A stretch of DNA of 64,000 nucleotides from Hoplostethus atlanticus (lineage: Eukaryota; Chordata; Actinopteri; Trachichthyiformes; Trachichthyidae), in assembly GCA_034670405.1 (NCBI GenBank), contig JAXDDX010000010.1, forward strand, positions 7,822,501 to 7,886,500, read 5' to 3'. A program made the translations under genes and the position numbers. A model generated the notes under the pieces. That model did not search any database. It was not told where the DNA came from and was given only the letters and a program-made list of their open reading frames with translations. Positions 39,161 through 50,330 of this stretch are shown piece after piece (position 1 is the stretch's first letter; each line of letters opens with the position of its first letter).

Positions 39161-41080
39161 TACGGGCTCCCGGTGTTTCCGCCCGGCTGCCCGGTCGGCC
39201 ACGTCGCCGTGTCCATGGTCACCCAGACGCAGAGAGATGCTCCGCTCAGAGGAGTTAAAGGGCAACACACACACACACACACACCGACGGTCACCTGCAA
39301 TATCGGCCGGAGAAATCCCAAGATCCCAACTCCTGGCTGATGACGGACTTCCTGTCTGAGTTGTCAAATATTGACTACTGATCTTTAATTGTTCATTATA
39401 GTGACATCACATTCCAGCTTTCAATTAGCTTCCAGCTTTCAATTACTTCAAGTAATTATTGGTACTGGGAAGTGATACGGTGCAGATATTGTTTGAGGCT
39501 ACAATATCAATGTGTTTGTGATGGGGAAAAAAAAAATGCAAAATGCTTGTTGGTCACCGAAGTAATTAACTGGCGTCTCCTCCTCCCTTGCCTACAGAGT
39601 GTTGCTTCATGCACAGGGACAATTACTGAATTCACCTCCAAAAGCTGCTCTGAGGTTATTGCCATTCCTTGCAGCTAAACTCGCTTTAAACAAAATGGTC
39701 AAAAAATACTTCTTTGTGCTGAGAATTTCTCTCAGCCGGGTGTAGTGCCATACCAAGACTGCATGCTTTCTAGTTCACTAGCCACAATTATCTTTTGTAC
39801 AAAGACATTTCTGCAAACTGTCTCTTACTTGCAATCAACACTACAACTGCTACGTGAACTAAAACCAATTTACTGATGTAGGCCTCCAAAATAGTCCAGA
39901 AGTGTTAATAAATAATACTCAGTAGTGGATTAATTTGAGATTTTCCATAATTATGAGAAAAAAGGAGAAGAAGAAGCAGCAGCAGGGAAAAATGAGGAGG
40001 AGGATGATGAAGAAAGAGGAGGAGGAGATCTTGCCTATAAACCAGGTCTTCCTATCCCTTTGGGGTGGTTGCATCACTTTCATGAAACACCGTGGCGTTG
40101 CTGTATACTCACAATGTGATGCAAGCTTTTTCACTATCCTCTTTCGCGAAGCCAACGTCGAGAGCTCTGCTGACACTCCTTGCAGTTTGAACCTGCATTT
40201 ACTCAGGGCTGGTTGAGCTGCAGCCCACTGTGACTGATCTGATGCAAGCCCGCTCACAGACATCTGTAGTCTTTGATACAGACACGGTCTTTGCCTGCTG
40301 AGGAATATCGTTCTGGCTATTATCTCGCCGAGGCTCACAGCATCTGTTCTCGCCGGGTTGTGTCCCATTATCAAGCAGTCACATTGATTATTTCTGAGTT
40401 CTGTTCCGTATCTGACAATCAGAGCCGTCCACTCTCGCTGTTGCTGCATTACCAAGGAGAGGGCGCCGGCCCGGGGGTCAGTTACATGGAGGAGGATAAG
40501 GAGGTGGGTTTTGTTCCCATGGGATGAGAGCGACCACGAGACCACCCTGACACTTTTGTCACAAGTTCCCATTCATTGCTGCTTTAGGCTACCCTTTGTT
40601 AATTCAATGGAAAGTCCGCTTGGTTGAGCTCGACTCCTCAGATACAGTGAACTTCCCAGTAGTTTCTTAAGGCTCCTCAAAACCCATCGAGTGTGAAGGG
40701 AGGTTCTTCCTCTTGTCTCTTACATTTGGAAGGGGGGGGGGTATAAATGAGTTAAGTAAACATAGTTCTAAGATTTAACCCAGGCAAGCTGAAACTTTGA
40801 CAAGTTTGAGAAGACTCATTACTGGATGAATAAAGAGTCCCTTAAGGCTTGTGGGGAATGGAGGCCAAGTGGCCCGATCGGCCTGGTCACGATAGGGACG
40901 TTTAGTTGGAGCGGCTTCCTTTCTTGACTGGTCGCCTTTTTTCTTCAGTCCACAGGGGCAAATGACTGTGCCAGGACTGTGAACTACAAAGGCTGACCCA
41001 AAGTCCTGCGGAGGGGACGGACTGTTATTAATCTTTCAGTTGCGTGATTCTTGGCATGAAACAGGAAGAGTAAAAAACCC

Positions 41081-41240
41081 TGAATTAATTAAGCACTTTA
41101 ATTGTGTGTTCTCCAACTCTATCCTCTGTGGGCATAATTAAGATGTGTTTATTTGGACACAGTTTGGTCTTCAAGGAGGTAACACAGCTAATTGGTATTA
41201 TACTCAAGTCACGCATGCGTAGCAATTATATCAACTAGCT
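41081..41240. promoter_or_regulatory. Candidate enhancer: clustered homeodomain sites
   Basis: TTAATTAA at 41085-41092, gcacttta, TAATTA at 41135-41140 and ctaattgg near 41189 within 110 bp. No coding potential. Confidence 0.3.
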
Positions 41241-43224
41241 GCCGCTGCAGAAGCCACCGCGTCGAGTTGCCATCTCCAATTACAGATTTAAAAGACAAAA
41301 ATTACAACATCTTTAATGGATTTGTAAATGCAGTAACAGTTAACGGGGCGGAGGGGGCTAGGAAATGAAAGTTGGAGCACAATCCCTTGGGAGGAGGGAG
41401 GGGGTGGATAATTCAATTGGCGCCTTCACCCACAGTGTGCTCCCCAATCAGTTCTACCGAGTCTCCGAATGAGGAAGCTTGGGTGGGTGGGATCAGAAAC
41501 AGGTTCATGTTTCTACCTGATGGTGCCGTGCAATTACACTGCTCATTAACAGATTACGCACAATGTAATGTGATGGTTTCTGCTTCTACTCCCAGCAGAT
41601 TACCGCAGAACAATTCATGAGTTCCCTATCATTCGTTTCTCTGACATTATGAACATTTCTATCGGCTGTATGAAAAAGCGGGTCGTTTTGGGTGGGCTAC
41701 GAGGTGTACAGGCAGGCGATCGTAGGCAGCGGGGGGTTTATGTGAAAAGAAAAAGACAGATTAAAAGGGGTATAGGGATTCTGGGAAATTCCAAGCTCCT
41801 GCATGTTCAATACTAAAACAGATTAGGTCACAGGATCATGACGTTGTGGTCTTCTGGTCTGGTCGGGTCTTACAGTTGTGCTGCACCAACAATATATGCT
41901 GCAGGATTTTTAAGGTTATTTTCCAGCATTCAGGCACTGGGCAGTTTATTTACTCTTCATTCATTTTGTTTAATTTCATTTTGAGAATTTGGAGTGGAGA
42001 AAAAAAAAAGTTCCCCCGAACAGGTATGTCATATTTTTCGTTTGGTCTCTGCAACACTAAAGACGAACGCTGAGCCAATATTGATTATGTGCCAGGGATG
42101 GTAATGCACAGGTCTCTTTTCTGTGTGCGCCGCTGTAGGATCAGTAGTAGTATAGTCTGACAGTCCAGGGTTACACATCAATACCGCTAATGCTACACCA
42201 CTTAGCAACAGTTGATGCTGCACACGTAGCTAGGCGCCGTGGGAGATTGAGACATTTCAACAACAAAAAAAATCATATCCAGACTATCGACAGGATCGTG
42301 AGGCCTCTGCTCAAAGAACAGATTTCTGTTTGCTTGATCTTGGATATCAAAAGATATTCTATATGCCTGATTTAAACTGGGAGAATTTTTGTGTTTGCTC
42401 CACACACACACTCGAGGCTGTGCTATGTAGTTTTGGGAAAGAAAAAGACTCATGAAATAATCATTTTCAAATGCTATTTCTAATCTCATTGCAAAATAAA
42501 AGAAAAAAGAAAAAAGAACCAACAGTGACGTCAGAATATAGACTTGTATTATTGGACCACCACAGTGAAACGCAGTTACTCTTTTAACCACCAAAATACC
42601 AACGTTTTCCTCTTGGCACACTTTTATTATTTTTTTATTATTATTAAAAACTACAAAGTGCAGCTTGAAAGTTTTAAGAGGAGAGGGGAACATTTTCTAA
42701 AGCAAACATCTTAATGGAGTGGAGTGGCCCTGGTGGTCTCTGGATAGCAATAGCAACTGTTAACAGCTTTGAACTTGACATACCCCCCCCCACACACACA
42801 CACACATGCACAGACTTCTCTTTTTTGGAAGGCTTTGAACAGATATCGTGTCCTCCGATCCGTCTCCCTGATAGCGACTAGATGATGCCGAGATGTTTAT
42901 TACCATGGTAATGGGGAGCCATGCTCAGACAAGATAGGGGAGGTTTTCATTAACCGTTGCCATAGCAAAATATTTATAAAAGACTTTGTAAAAGACTTAA
43001 AAATAGTTGTAAATACATTTTTTTTTTTTTTTTTTAGGAAATCCACTCTGATGACTTGGGATGGGATGGGAAGATGTGACACAATGGAAGAGGGAAGGGT
43101 GCCTCGCTGCAACGATGATTTATTCAGTGGATTTTGCAAAAGGCCTTTTTCTTTCTCATTCTTTTTTTTCTCAAAATGACAGCATGAGAATAATTGTATT
43201 TAATTGGGATTGCAGAGTGAGCCA

Positions 43225-43239
43225 GTGTGTGTGTGTGTG

Positions 43240-43273
<34 letters not shown>
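43225..43273. repeat. (GT)n microsatellite
   Basis: GT repeat with one GC interruption. Confidence 0.96.
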
Positions 43274-43429
43274 CAGGGCCAGTGATTTGGTTGTAGTCTG
43301 AAGGCCTCCAACTGAAGAACAATGGAGATGTAATCAGCATCAGTCTATTACGCGGGACTCACTCTGCTCGTTTTTAAGAGAGGGCTTATATCATTCCTCA
43401 CACGTAATACCCTTACTCCTTTTTGCAGA

Positions 43430-43780
43430 TAATTCCTCTGCTCTTCTTCACCTCCTCCCTCGCTCTCTTTTCTCTCTTTTTCCTTTACCTATTTCAACTC
43501 CACCCTGCCCCCATTCACCTTTTCTGGTCCCGTCTATCTGCTATCTTACTCCATCTCGTCTCCTGTGATCCCTGCCTATCCTTCTCCTTCCCCTCCCCTC
43601 TTCTCTTATATTTTCCTCTCCTCCCTCATCTCCTATCCTCTCCTTTCCTCCGTCTCCTCTCCCATGTCCTTTCATTTCCTTTCCTCTCCTCTCCTCTTCT
43701 CCCCCTCCATCTCCTCTCCTCTCCTCTCCTCTCCTCTCCTCTCCTACCCCTCCATCTCCTCCCCTCTCCTCTCCTCATCA
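43430..43780. repeat. Polypyrimidine tract with (CTCCT)n
   Basis: About 350 bp of nearly pure C/T, including runs of CTCCT from about 43680 to 43775. It is a candidate for triplex (H-DNA) formation. Confidence 0.9.
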
Positions 43781-43993
43781 TCATCATTGTGAATCCCTGC
43801 CATGCCACATATACACCCCTACTTGCTGCTGATCTTTTTAATCTTCTTATCCCATTTGCATTTTCACGCTGTAATTTTCCTCCCAGGTTGCATTTAAATA
43901 ATACAAATCCAGTCTATATTTGTCAGCTGTGAGATGATCTTATATTTATGAATATAATTGAACACATTCCAGCCCTCAGAAGATGATGCCAGA

Positions 43994-44016
43994 GGGGGGG
44001 GGGGGGGGGGGGGGGG
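43994..44016. repeat. Poly-G run (23 G)
   Basis: Uninterrupted G tract able to form a G-quadruplex and prone to sequencing length error. Confidence 0.95.
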
Positions 44017-44387
44017 CAACTGAACAAGGAGTCACATCTGGAGGCCCACTTTCCTCAGCCTCGTTTATTACTCCTCTGAAACCGGAGCATCGCAGCGAGA
44101 GCCCAGGGTTCACCGCCTCTCCGCTCGGGCCTCTCCGTGTCACGTCTTCCTTTTTGTTGTTATTTTCCTCGTCTGCGTTCACATTTCCCCCGTATATCTA
44201 GAGTGCGCCTTCCCTTTCTTTCGCATCGGTTGGTGTCACTGCGTCTGCCTCGCTCTCTCACTTCAATTCAATTATTTCTGCAAGTTTCATTAATTTGGTT
44301 TCAAGGATGCTTCTATACGTGGCAACCGACTCTCTGTCTGTCTTTTCTCTTTCGCTCCCCCCCCCCCCTCTGTAAGTGGGTCAGACT

Positions 44388-44475
44388 CACAACTAATGAA
44401 GCGCTTTTAATTTCTCATCTGCTGTTTTTGGATGACAATATTCATCAGCGTGATTAATCAATCAATTAAGTACCC
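44388..44475. promoter_or_regulatory. Candidate enhancer: Hox/Pbx-like TGATTAATCA cluster
   Basis: ctaatgaagcgcttttaatt, then TGATTAATCA at 44451-44460 running into atcaattaag. TGATTAAT is a composite Pbx/Hox-type site (established). Function is inferred. Confidence 0.3.
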
Positions 44476-44538
44476 CGTCTCTGATCGTAGAAGAGTGATA
44501 TTGCAGGCACGTAAAAATTAGTGTTTTGCACCTTTGTC

Positions 44539-44540
<2 letters not shown>

Positions 44541-44577
<37 letters not shown>
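44541..44577. repeat. (TG)n microsatellite
   Basis: TG repeat of about 37 bp. Confidence 0.96.
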
Positions 44578-44578
<1 letters not shown>

Positions 44579-45269
44579 TACCAGTGTGTGAGGAGGTGGT
44601 GAAAGCGTAACCCCCCAGAGATTGCGATCTGATATGTATCCTTTGAAGCCCTGTTCTTGTAGTAACTGTGGATAATTGATCCTTTCCTTTGATTCCAGCT
44701 CTAATCCATGTATTTCCATGGATGAAACCATAATTTCATGAGATGTTGGTGAAATCCACACATTGGAGCGAGAGGACCTATTAGGAGCTTTGAAGCTGAT
44801 GATGATTTCTCTCAAAAGAAGCTTCTGAGATCATTAATTCATTCTCCACCAGTCTGAGTCACACAGGCCTCCTAAACTTGGCATGTACACAAACACCCGC
44901 TAACATAGGATACACAGAAAGACGCATGCATATGTGAGTTGTTATGTAGTATATTTTACATGTGGGTTTTCAAAACAACATTGAAGCATCTAACACAGCT
45001 CCAAAGAGACCGACTAGCTGGAGACCGAGTTGCAAGTACATCAGAAAAAAACGCAAAAAAAGCAAAATGATTTATTTGTCAACATATGCCAAACATGGAC
45101 AAACTGCAACAACAATGAGGATGGTGCACCGTGAGCACAAAGCTGTTTGGTTGGCAGGGCTGCCGTTTGGAAACCACTTCTATCCAAGACCAACACACAC
45201 AGACAATTAACATGATGTAAGCAGCATAAAAGCTGGACCGAGCAACGGAAAAAACAAGGTTATGATCAG

Positions 45270-45670
45270 ATCAGTCGTCTTTCACCCTCTCTCCATTACC
45301 CGGACAGGTTTATATTCGGAGAAAGCCAAAGGATGCCAACCCAAAGTGTCTGTTCCCAACTATTCACCATGATGTTGGATCTGTATGGGTAGCTATCCGC
45401 TGGGAGTCATTAGGTCTGTATGGTTGTTTAACGACCAAGGAATGAGAGGCCATTTCTACTGGATCAGGAGTACCACAGGGTACGACCATTATTTCCTCAT
45501 GATGTTACAAGATGATAATGCCCCCATACACACTGCTAAACCAATTCCAAAATGGTTTCATGAACACTTCTGTGAATGAACCTCCCCAATCACCAGATCT
45601 AAACATCTGCCACCTTCATCCCTCAAACAACTGGAAGCTTTCCTTCTTGAAGAAAGGTCCAATAACCCAC
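45270..45670 (+). mobile_element. Degenerate Tc1-like transposase relic
   Basis: Translated pieces are GQVYIRRKPKDANPKCLFPT (from about 45305), then LQDDNAPIHTAKPIPKWFHE (about 45505-45565), which holds the central catalytic-Asp block of Tc1/mariner DDE transposases. After a frameshift near 45577 comes PPQSPDLNI, the conserved segment that follows it. A premature stop lies at about 45442. Terminal repeats were not found. It is a dead fragment. Confidence 0.75.
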
Positions 45671-45689
45671 TAGACACAGTTTAGGCGTT

Positions 45690-45905
45690 GGCGGCCCGAG
45701 GCGCTACCTTGTTCACTGCTGTTTCGGAGCTGTGTGCGTTCGACTCGTAAGTTTGGATCTGTCACTTCCTGTGCTCAGAGAAAACTTTCCTGCCAGTGAC
45801 TCCAAAACTTCATTGGGTGAATGGAGCAAACCTACAGCAGCTCAGTGAAGGGGGAGGGGCCAGTCTTCTCTGTTGCAGCCCCACTTCATGAACTAGACTG
45901 ATAAG
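45690..45905. repeat. Possible old dispersed repeat
   Basis: tgtcacttcctgtg and nearby sequence resemble a block at about 22150-22163 (tgtcacttcctgtgggcgga). The link is weak and the class is unknown. Confidence 0.25.
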
Positions 45906-47813
45906 GCATAAATAGTTACATAATGCAGTTTAAAGGATGATGTCATTGCATTTGCAGGCTATAATACCTAGAGAGTGGACAGAACAACATGTTTTGCTGT
46001 ATCTGTGTTACACTCTCTGTCTTTGTCAAAACAGTTTGAATTTTTAGCATTAAATGTCTCTAAATCCCAATGACAAGCTGGTGGTAATTGGGGCATATCA
46101 CCCTCGGCCTGCATTTCAAAGTGCTCTAGATAATCTAGTGACTTTAATGTTCCTGTATTGAGGCCTCTGAGCTCGTATTAATGGGTGACCTTAACCTTGA
46201 CTGGTTATACTCTGACTCTGAGGGATTAAAAGATCACTGTATTGAACTGAATCTAACTTTATCGCATCTACTCGGCCAGATGCAAGGGATACAGACAGGT
46301 CAACGCTGGAAAACATCATTTTAACAAATAGACCACAGAAATATACAACCAGTGGTGGTTTTTCCCTTGAATTGAGTGAGAAAAAGATTTCAAACATTTT
46401 GTTGAACAAGCATTTCTTGACTTGTTCACACTTTTTAAGTTTATGTGCTATCCCATATGAAAGCAAAATCCAAGAAGAGATTTCATATTTATAACTTTTA
46501 TTTCTCCTAGACACAAAAAACTCCTTTTAACACTAAGATGAGGCAAAGCTCATGTTGATCTCATTCTGATCACAACAAGAGATCTCCAAATGATCTGAAA
46601 TAAGGGTCATTTAACTCTCCTGAATGTGAAACTATGAGACTAGAAGAGATCTTATAGAAAACTCAATATGATGTTTTATGACTCGTGTTTGGATGCTCAG
46701 TTTTCACATGCTGCTGCATTTTCTTAATGCTGAATCCATGGTGGCAGCAGCCATATAGTAGGAGCTTATTACCGTTACATATATCACATGTTAACATCTT
46801 CATATTGATCTCACAAAGTCTCAATAATTGATTCTCTCTGTCTCCTCTTTGCTCCTAAGGGGGTTTTAGGAGGGGGTTTCAGATGCAGGTGATCAAAAAA
46901 ATGACACAAAATTGAGATCTCCCATATTTCTTAAGAGATGAAGAAAAGACGACTGAGCAAAAGGTTTTTCCTCTGGGGTATCTGAATCTGAATTAGCCCT
47001 TAACTATTTTACAGATGTTTTCTTTTGCAAATAAGAATGCTCGTTTAAGAGTAAATAGTAGAAGCACTCCTCGGTTCTCAGCATAACTGCATCAAAATGA
47101 AATGAAAATGGAAAATCTTCAGGCAGTGGAGAAATAATTGTGTCAGGGCAATTGGCAATGCTAAATCATTTAATTCTGTTAATAACCTGTCTGATTATAG
47201 TAGTTGTAGTAATAAAAAAAAATTGGAAAACAGTTAAAGCATTGAGTCAAGGTCAGGCTTTGTCCTTCAGGAAGCACTCAGTTGTGTCATAAACAGCCAC
47301 ATTAGGCAACACTTTCCTCTGGCAGTTCTCTGTAAAGGAGGCATATGAGGTATATTGGTATATGAGGTATATTGGCATCTATTGATTAAAAAAAAAGCTA
47401 CTGCAGCAAGAATTTTACTGTTGGCAGCACATATTTTTGATTTGACCATCCTTGTTGGAGGTATTTCCTGAAGTGTGGAAAGTGCTTGTGCTAAACCCAG
47501 ACAAGACTAATTGCTGTCTGTAACACAAGATTTTTACAAGATCAAAAATAAAAAGGTCCAATACATTTTTATATCAGTGTTATATCTGGGGTTTAGATTT
47601 AAAAGGTCCTATGTTAGAATTACTTAGGTAGGAAAAATGTTGATGTAATGTACATGCAGGTGATAGCTTTAGAATCATTGCATCCAATATGAGAAGGTTG
47701 ATGAAGATAACAACACTCTCTTATGCTCTCTCCTAAATGAGCTACCATTTTACTTTTCAGCATTTACCCTTTATGGATCATGTAGGTGGAATAAGCTGCA
47801 AGAGGGGAAGGGG
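45906..47813. other. Intergenic, nothing identified
   Basis: AT-rich DNA with no recognisable coding block, no long microsatellite and no clear repeat. The open frame at 46191-46514 on the minus strand has no family features. Confidence 0.5.
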
Positions 47814-48128
47814 TGTGGTTGAGTCGTTGGCTGGATGCAGGAGAGAATCAGGCTGGTGGGCCGGTTCTCCCTGCATCCAACCCCTGCTGTAGCCAGTTCA
47901 GGATTATTGGGCAACTGCAGCCTGGAAATGATTTAACCGTGTTTGTCTTTTCCAGTGGGTGGGAACTAGACTGGTAGCAGGTGTGCCAACCGGAGAGACT
48001 GAGCTGAAAAGCTGAAGGCCAAATTGATAGATTTGTGTTTTTACATGGTGGACGGATTGAGAAAGTGTTGCAAAATAAAACGGCACGCCAACCAGTAAAC
48101 CTTCTCCCTTGTAGCCGGTCCTGCAACA
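47814..48128 (+). mobile_element. Possible LTR of a degraded retrotransposon
   Basis: It begins tgtggttgagtcg, has an inverted pair (ctggatgcaggagag and ctccctgcatccaa) and a poly(A) signal in gttgcaaaataaaacggcac, and ends near tcctgcaaca, directly before gag-like sequence. Its layout parallels the clearer LTR at 55459-56026. No partner LTR was seen. Confidence 0.45.
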
Positions 48129-48480
48129 ACAGACCCAGACACTCCTGGCCAGCCTAACAGCAGGACTACATGGTCTTGAAAAGAGCCATCCTCAACCGGC
48201 TGGAATTGGCTCCGGAGGGACACCTGGGGCTCCTTCACCTTCGCCCAGCAGTTTGTGTGTGGCCTCTCTCCCCTCCTTTAAGGCCACCTGGGTCCAGTGC
48301 CACTGGCCCACCAGCCTGTAAGCAGCCATCACCCTGGCGGAAAATTGATCTCAGACGTGGCCGAAGGTTCATGTGAGCCATTGAAAAAACACATTGCATG
48401 GCATCCAAAGATCTCAAGGCTGACCCCGGCTGGCCACCAACCCCTCCAGGCAGGGCCCCACCTGTAGCAATAAAAGCAAA
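48129..48480 (+). mobile_element. Gag-like relic of a Gypsy-type LTR retrotransposon
   Basis: In shifting frames I read AILNRLELAPEGH (about 48184) and TWVQCHWPTSL, a stop, then AAITLAEN (about 48286-48345). These resemble conserved gag blocks of fish LTR elements. A large internal deletion separates the pieces. It is non-functional. Confidence 0.5.
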
Positions 48481-48689
48481 TGGCAGTTGGTCAGGCAACA
48501 CAAAACAATTCAAGATGTTCTACACACACACGAGATGGAGTTACAATACTTAAAATTACGATAAGTCAAGACAAGTCTGCAAAAAGAGAATAAGAGAAAG
48601 GAACTAAGTGGGCCACATAATTACAGCGTGGAACCTCCATAGTCATACTGATTACCTCAGACAGCCATGGAGCTGTCCTACCCCAGCCA

Positions 48690-48970
48690 ACATGTCCTGG
48701 GTTATATAGGTTTCATCTGGGTGCCGGCTTTTTGATAGGTTGTGTGTCGGCCCTAGTTGGGGTAACCAACTTAAAATGGGCTACCCATTTAGGCCCAGCT
48801 CTGGTCTATGTGTGGGTCCCACATGAGCCCTATTTAAATGATGATTGCTCACATGGGTCCCACTTATAATCCAACTCGGCCCCATTAATGACCCACAGAC
48901 ACATATAGGACCTATAATATGGGCCCCATTTGGGTTGTAAGTCAATAACCCACATGGGCTGGGGTACCTT
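48690..48970. repeat. Degenerate tandem of CCCACATGGG-like units
   Basis: gtgggtcccacatgagccct, cacatgggtcccactt, atgggccccatttgggtt and cccacatgggctgggg recur with roughly 40-60 bp spacing. It is an old minisatellite or repeat-internal array. Confidence 0.5.
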
Positions 48971-49391
48971 ACGCAAACTACATTTTGCCCTTCATGGATT
49001 ATACCAGGAAGGCTCTGAAGGCGGTCACTCCGGCGCCACAATCCCACCCCTGGCTGCAGCAGCAGCCCGTCTCACCTGCCTACGCAAGACTTCACCAGCT
49101 GTCACCTCAGCTGATTATGCAGTACCTGGGAGCACAGCATGCACAGAATACAGCGATAATGCATTTTGGATGAGTACCACCCCTATGACCGAGCAAACCT
49201 AAACAAAATGGGAATAGTTGTTACCAGGATTGCCACGATACACAACCGGGGGTCAGGAAGCAGAGAAGCTAACGGACCCAAAGTGCTCAGGTTTTATAGA
49301 GGAGAAACACCTGCCCCTCTTCATTAGGCATGACCTAGATTCAAGTGAGGCTTCCTCTCAAGGTGGACCAGTTCACCCTGCTACACCTGCT

Positions 49392-49438
49392 GACACACAC
49401 ACACACACACACACAGACACACACACACACACACAGAC
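49392..49438. repeat. (CA)n microsatellite
   Basis: CA repeat with AGAC interruptions. Confidence 0.96.
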
Positions 49439-50189
49439 AAATGCACATATATGCTGATACACAGACACACACACACAATGCACTTTGATGCAGTGGGCAG
49501 AGTGGAGGAGCCCCTTGACACTGATCTATAGTCAGCGATTCATTACTCCCTGTAATGAGTGAGGTGAGATGGCTGCTCTCAGAGCAACTAAACAACACCA
49601 CACCACTGCAATGCTGCAGCAAATTATATCCAGTACACCTCTCGCAAACACACTGACGCACAGACTGAGACACAAAATCAAAAATCTCTCTCTGACTGTT
49701 GCTTTCTCTCTCATTTCTTGCATTTTGCCTCTCATGCACACACCTACACACACTGCACACATGCTGTCTGTGTCTCTACCCGACAGTGTGTGATGTTGAA
49801 GCAGTCAGTATTGATCAATATTGAGCACGCGGTTATAAGGTGGTTAAGTTGTTAATGGCCTTTAGTGAAAGAGACTGGTGATCCACATCCTCTTTCATCA
49901 CTCATTGGGGAAATCAACACATAAGAGAGAAAGAGAGACAGAAAGAGAGAGAGAGAGAGCAGGCACCTATTAATTTATTGAAGTTAAAAGGTTAATGCAC
50001 ACATGCACAATCTGCCAGTGAGCCTCAAAGCTAACTTTCACCCTCCACCCTACTCTTACACTACTATATTGTTATATATCATCGGTCTGGGATGTTCAAC
50101 AGTTATTTTGTGATGAAGTGCTGTAATTTACTTTTCTGTTGTACCCACTTTCTCTCAACCTGCCTCATTTACTTCCACACCTCAGTGAG

Positions 50190-50330
50190 TGGTTTCCTAC
50201 ATTTCCCAAAATGCCTTTCGCCAATCCCCAGAGTGAACTTGTTGCATCCAGCCATGTAGGCGGCGAGAGAAATAACGAAAGTGATAGAAACAACAAGAGC
50301 GAGCAAGACTTAAAAAGTGAAAATTACGTC
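50190..50330 (-). repeat. Dispersed repeat copy matching 8018-8070
   Basis: The reverse complement reads ggcattttgggaaatgtagg and ggatgcaacaagttcactct, corresponding to the block at 8018-8070. The extent beyond the shared part is unclear. Confidence 0.5.

Larger units (their letters stand above)
30940..44000. other. Intergenic desert, no cellular gene recognised
   Basis: I checked the longest open frames on both strands, including a minus-strand frame of 217 codons at 39919-40572. They lack family motifs and exon structure. Non-repetitive AT-rich islands with clustered transcription-factor motifs are noted separately. Confidence 0.5.

Noticed and set aside
39919-40572. Minus-strand open frame of 217 codons
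   Set aside because: No recognisable motif, no exon structure, a hydrophobic C-terminal tail that is only the reverse of an A/G-rich stretch, and ordinary base composition. A chance frame is likelier than a gene.
49020-49175. Possible lone exon (Gln/Pro/His-rich, 62 codons)
   Set aside because: No splice sites with consensus at both ends, no family recognised, and it adjoins a degenerate repeat array. Noted as a finding only.
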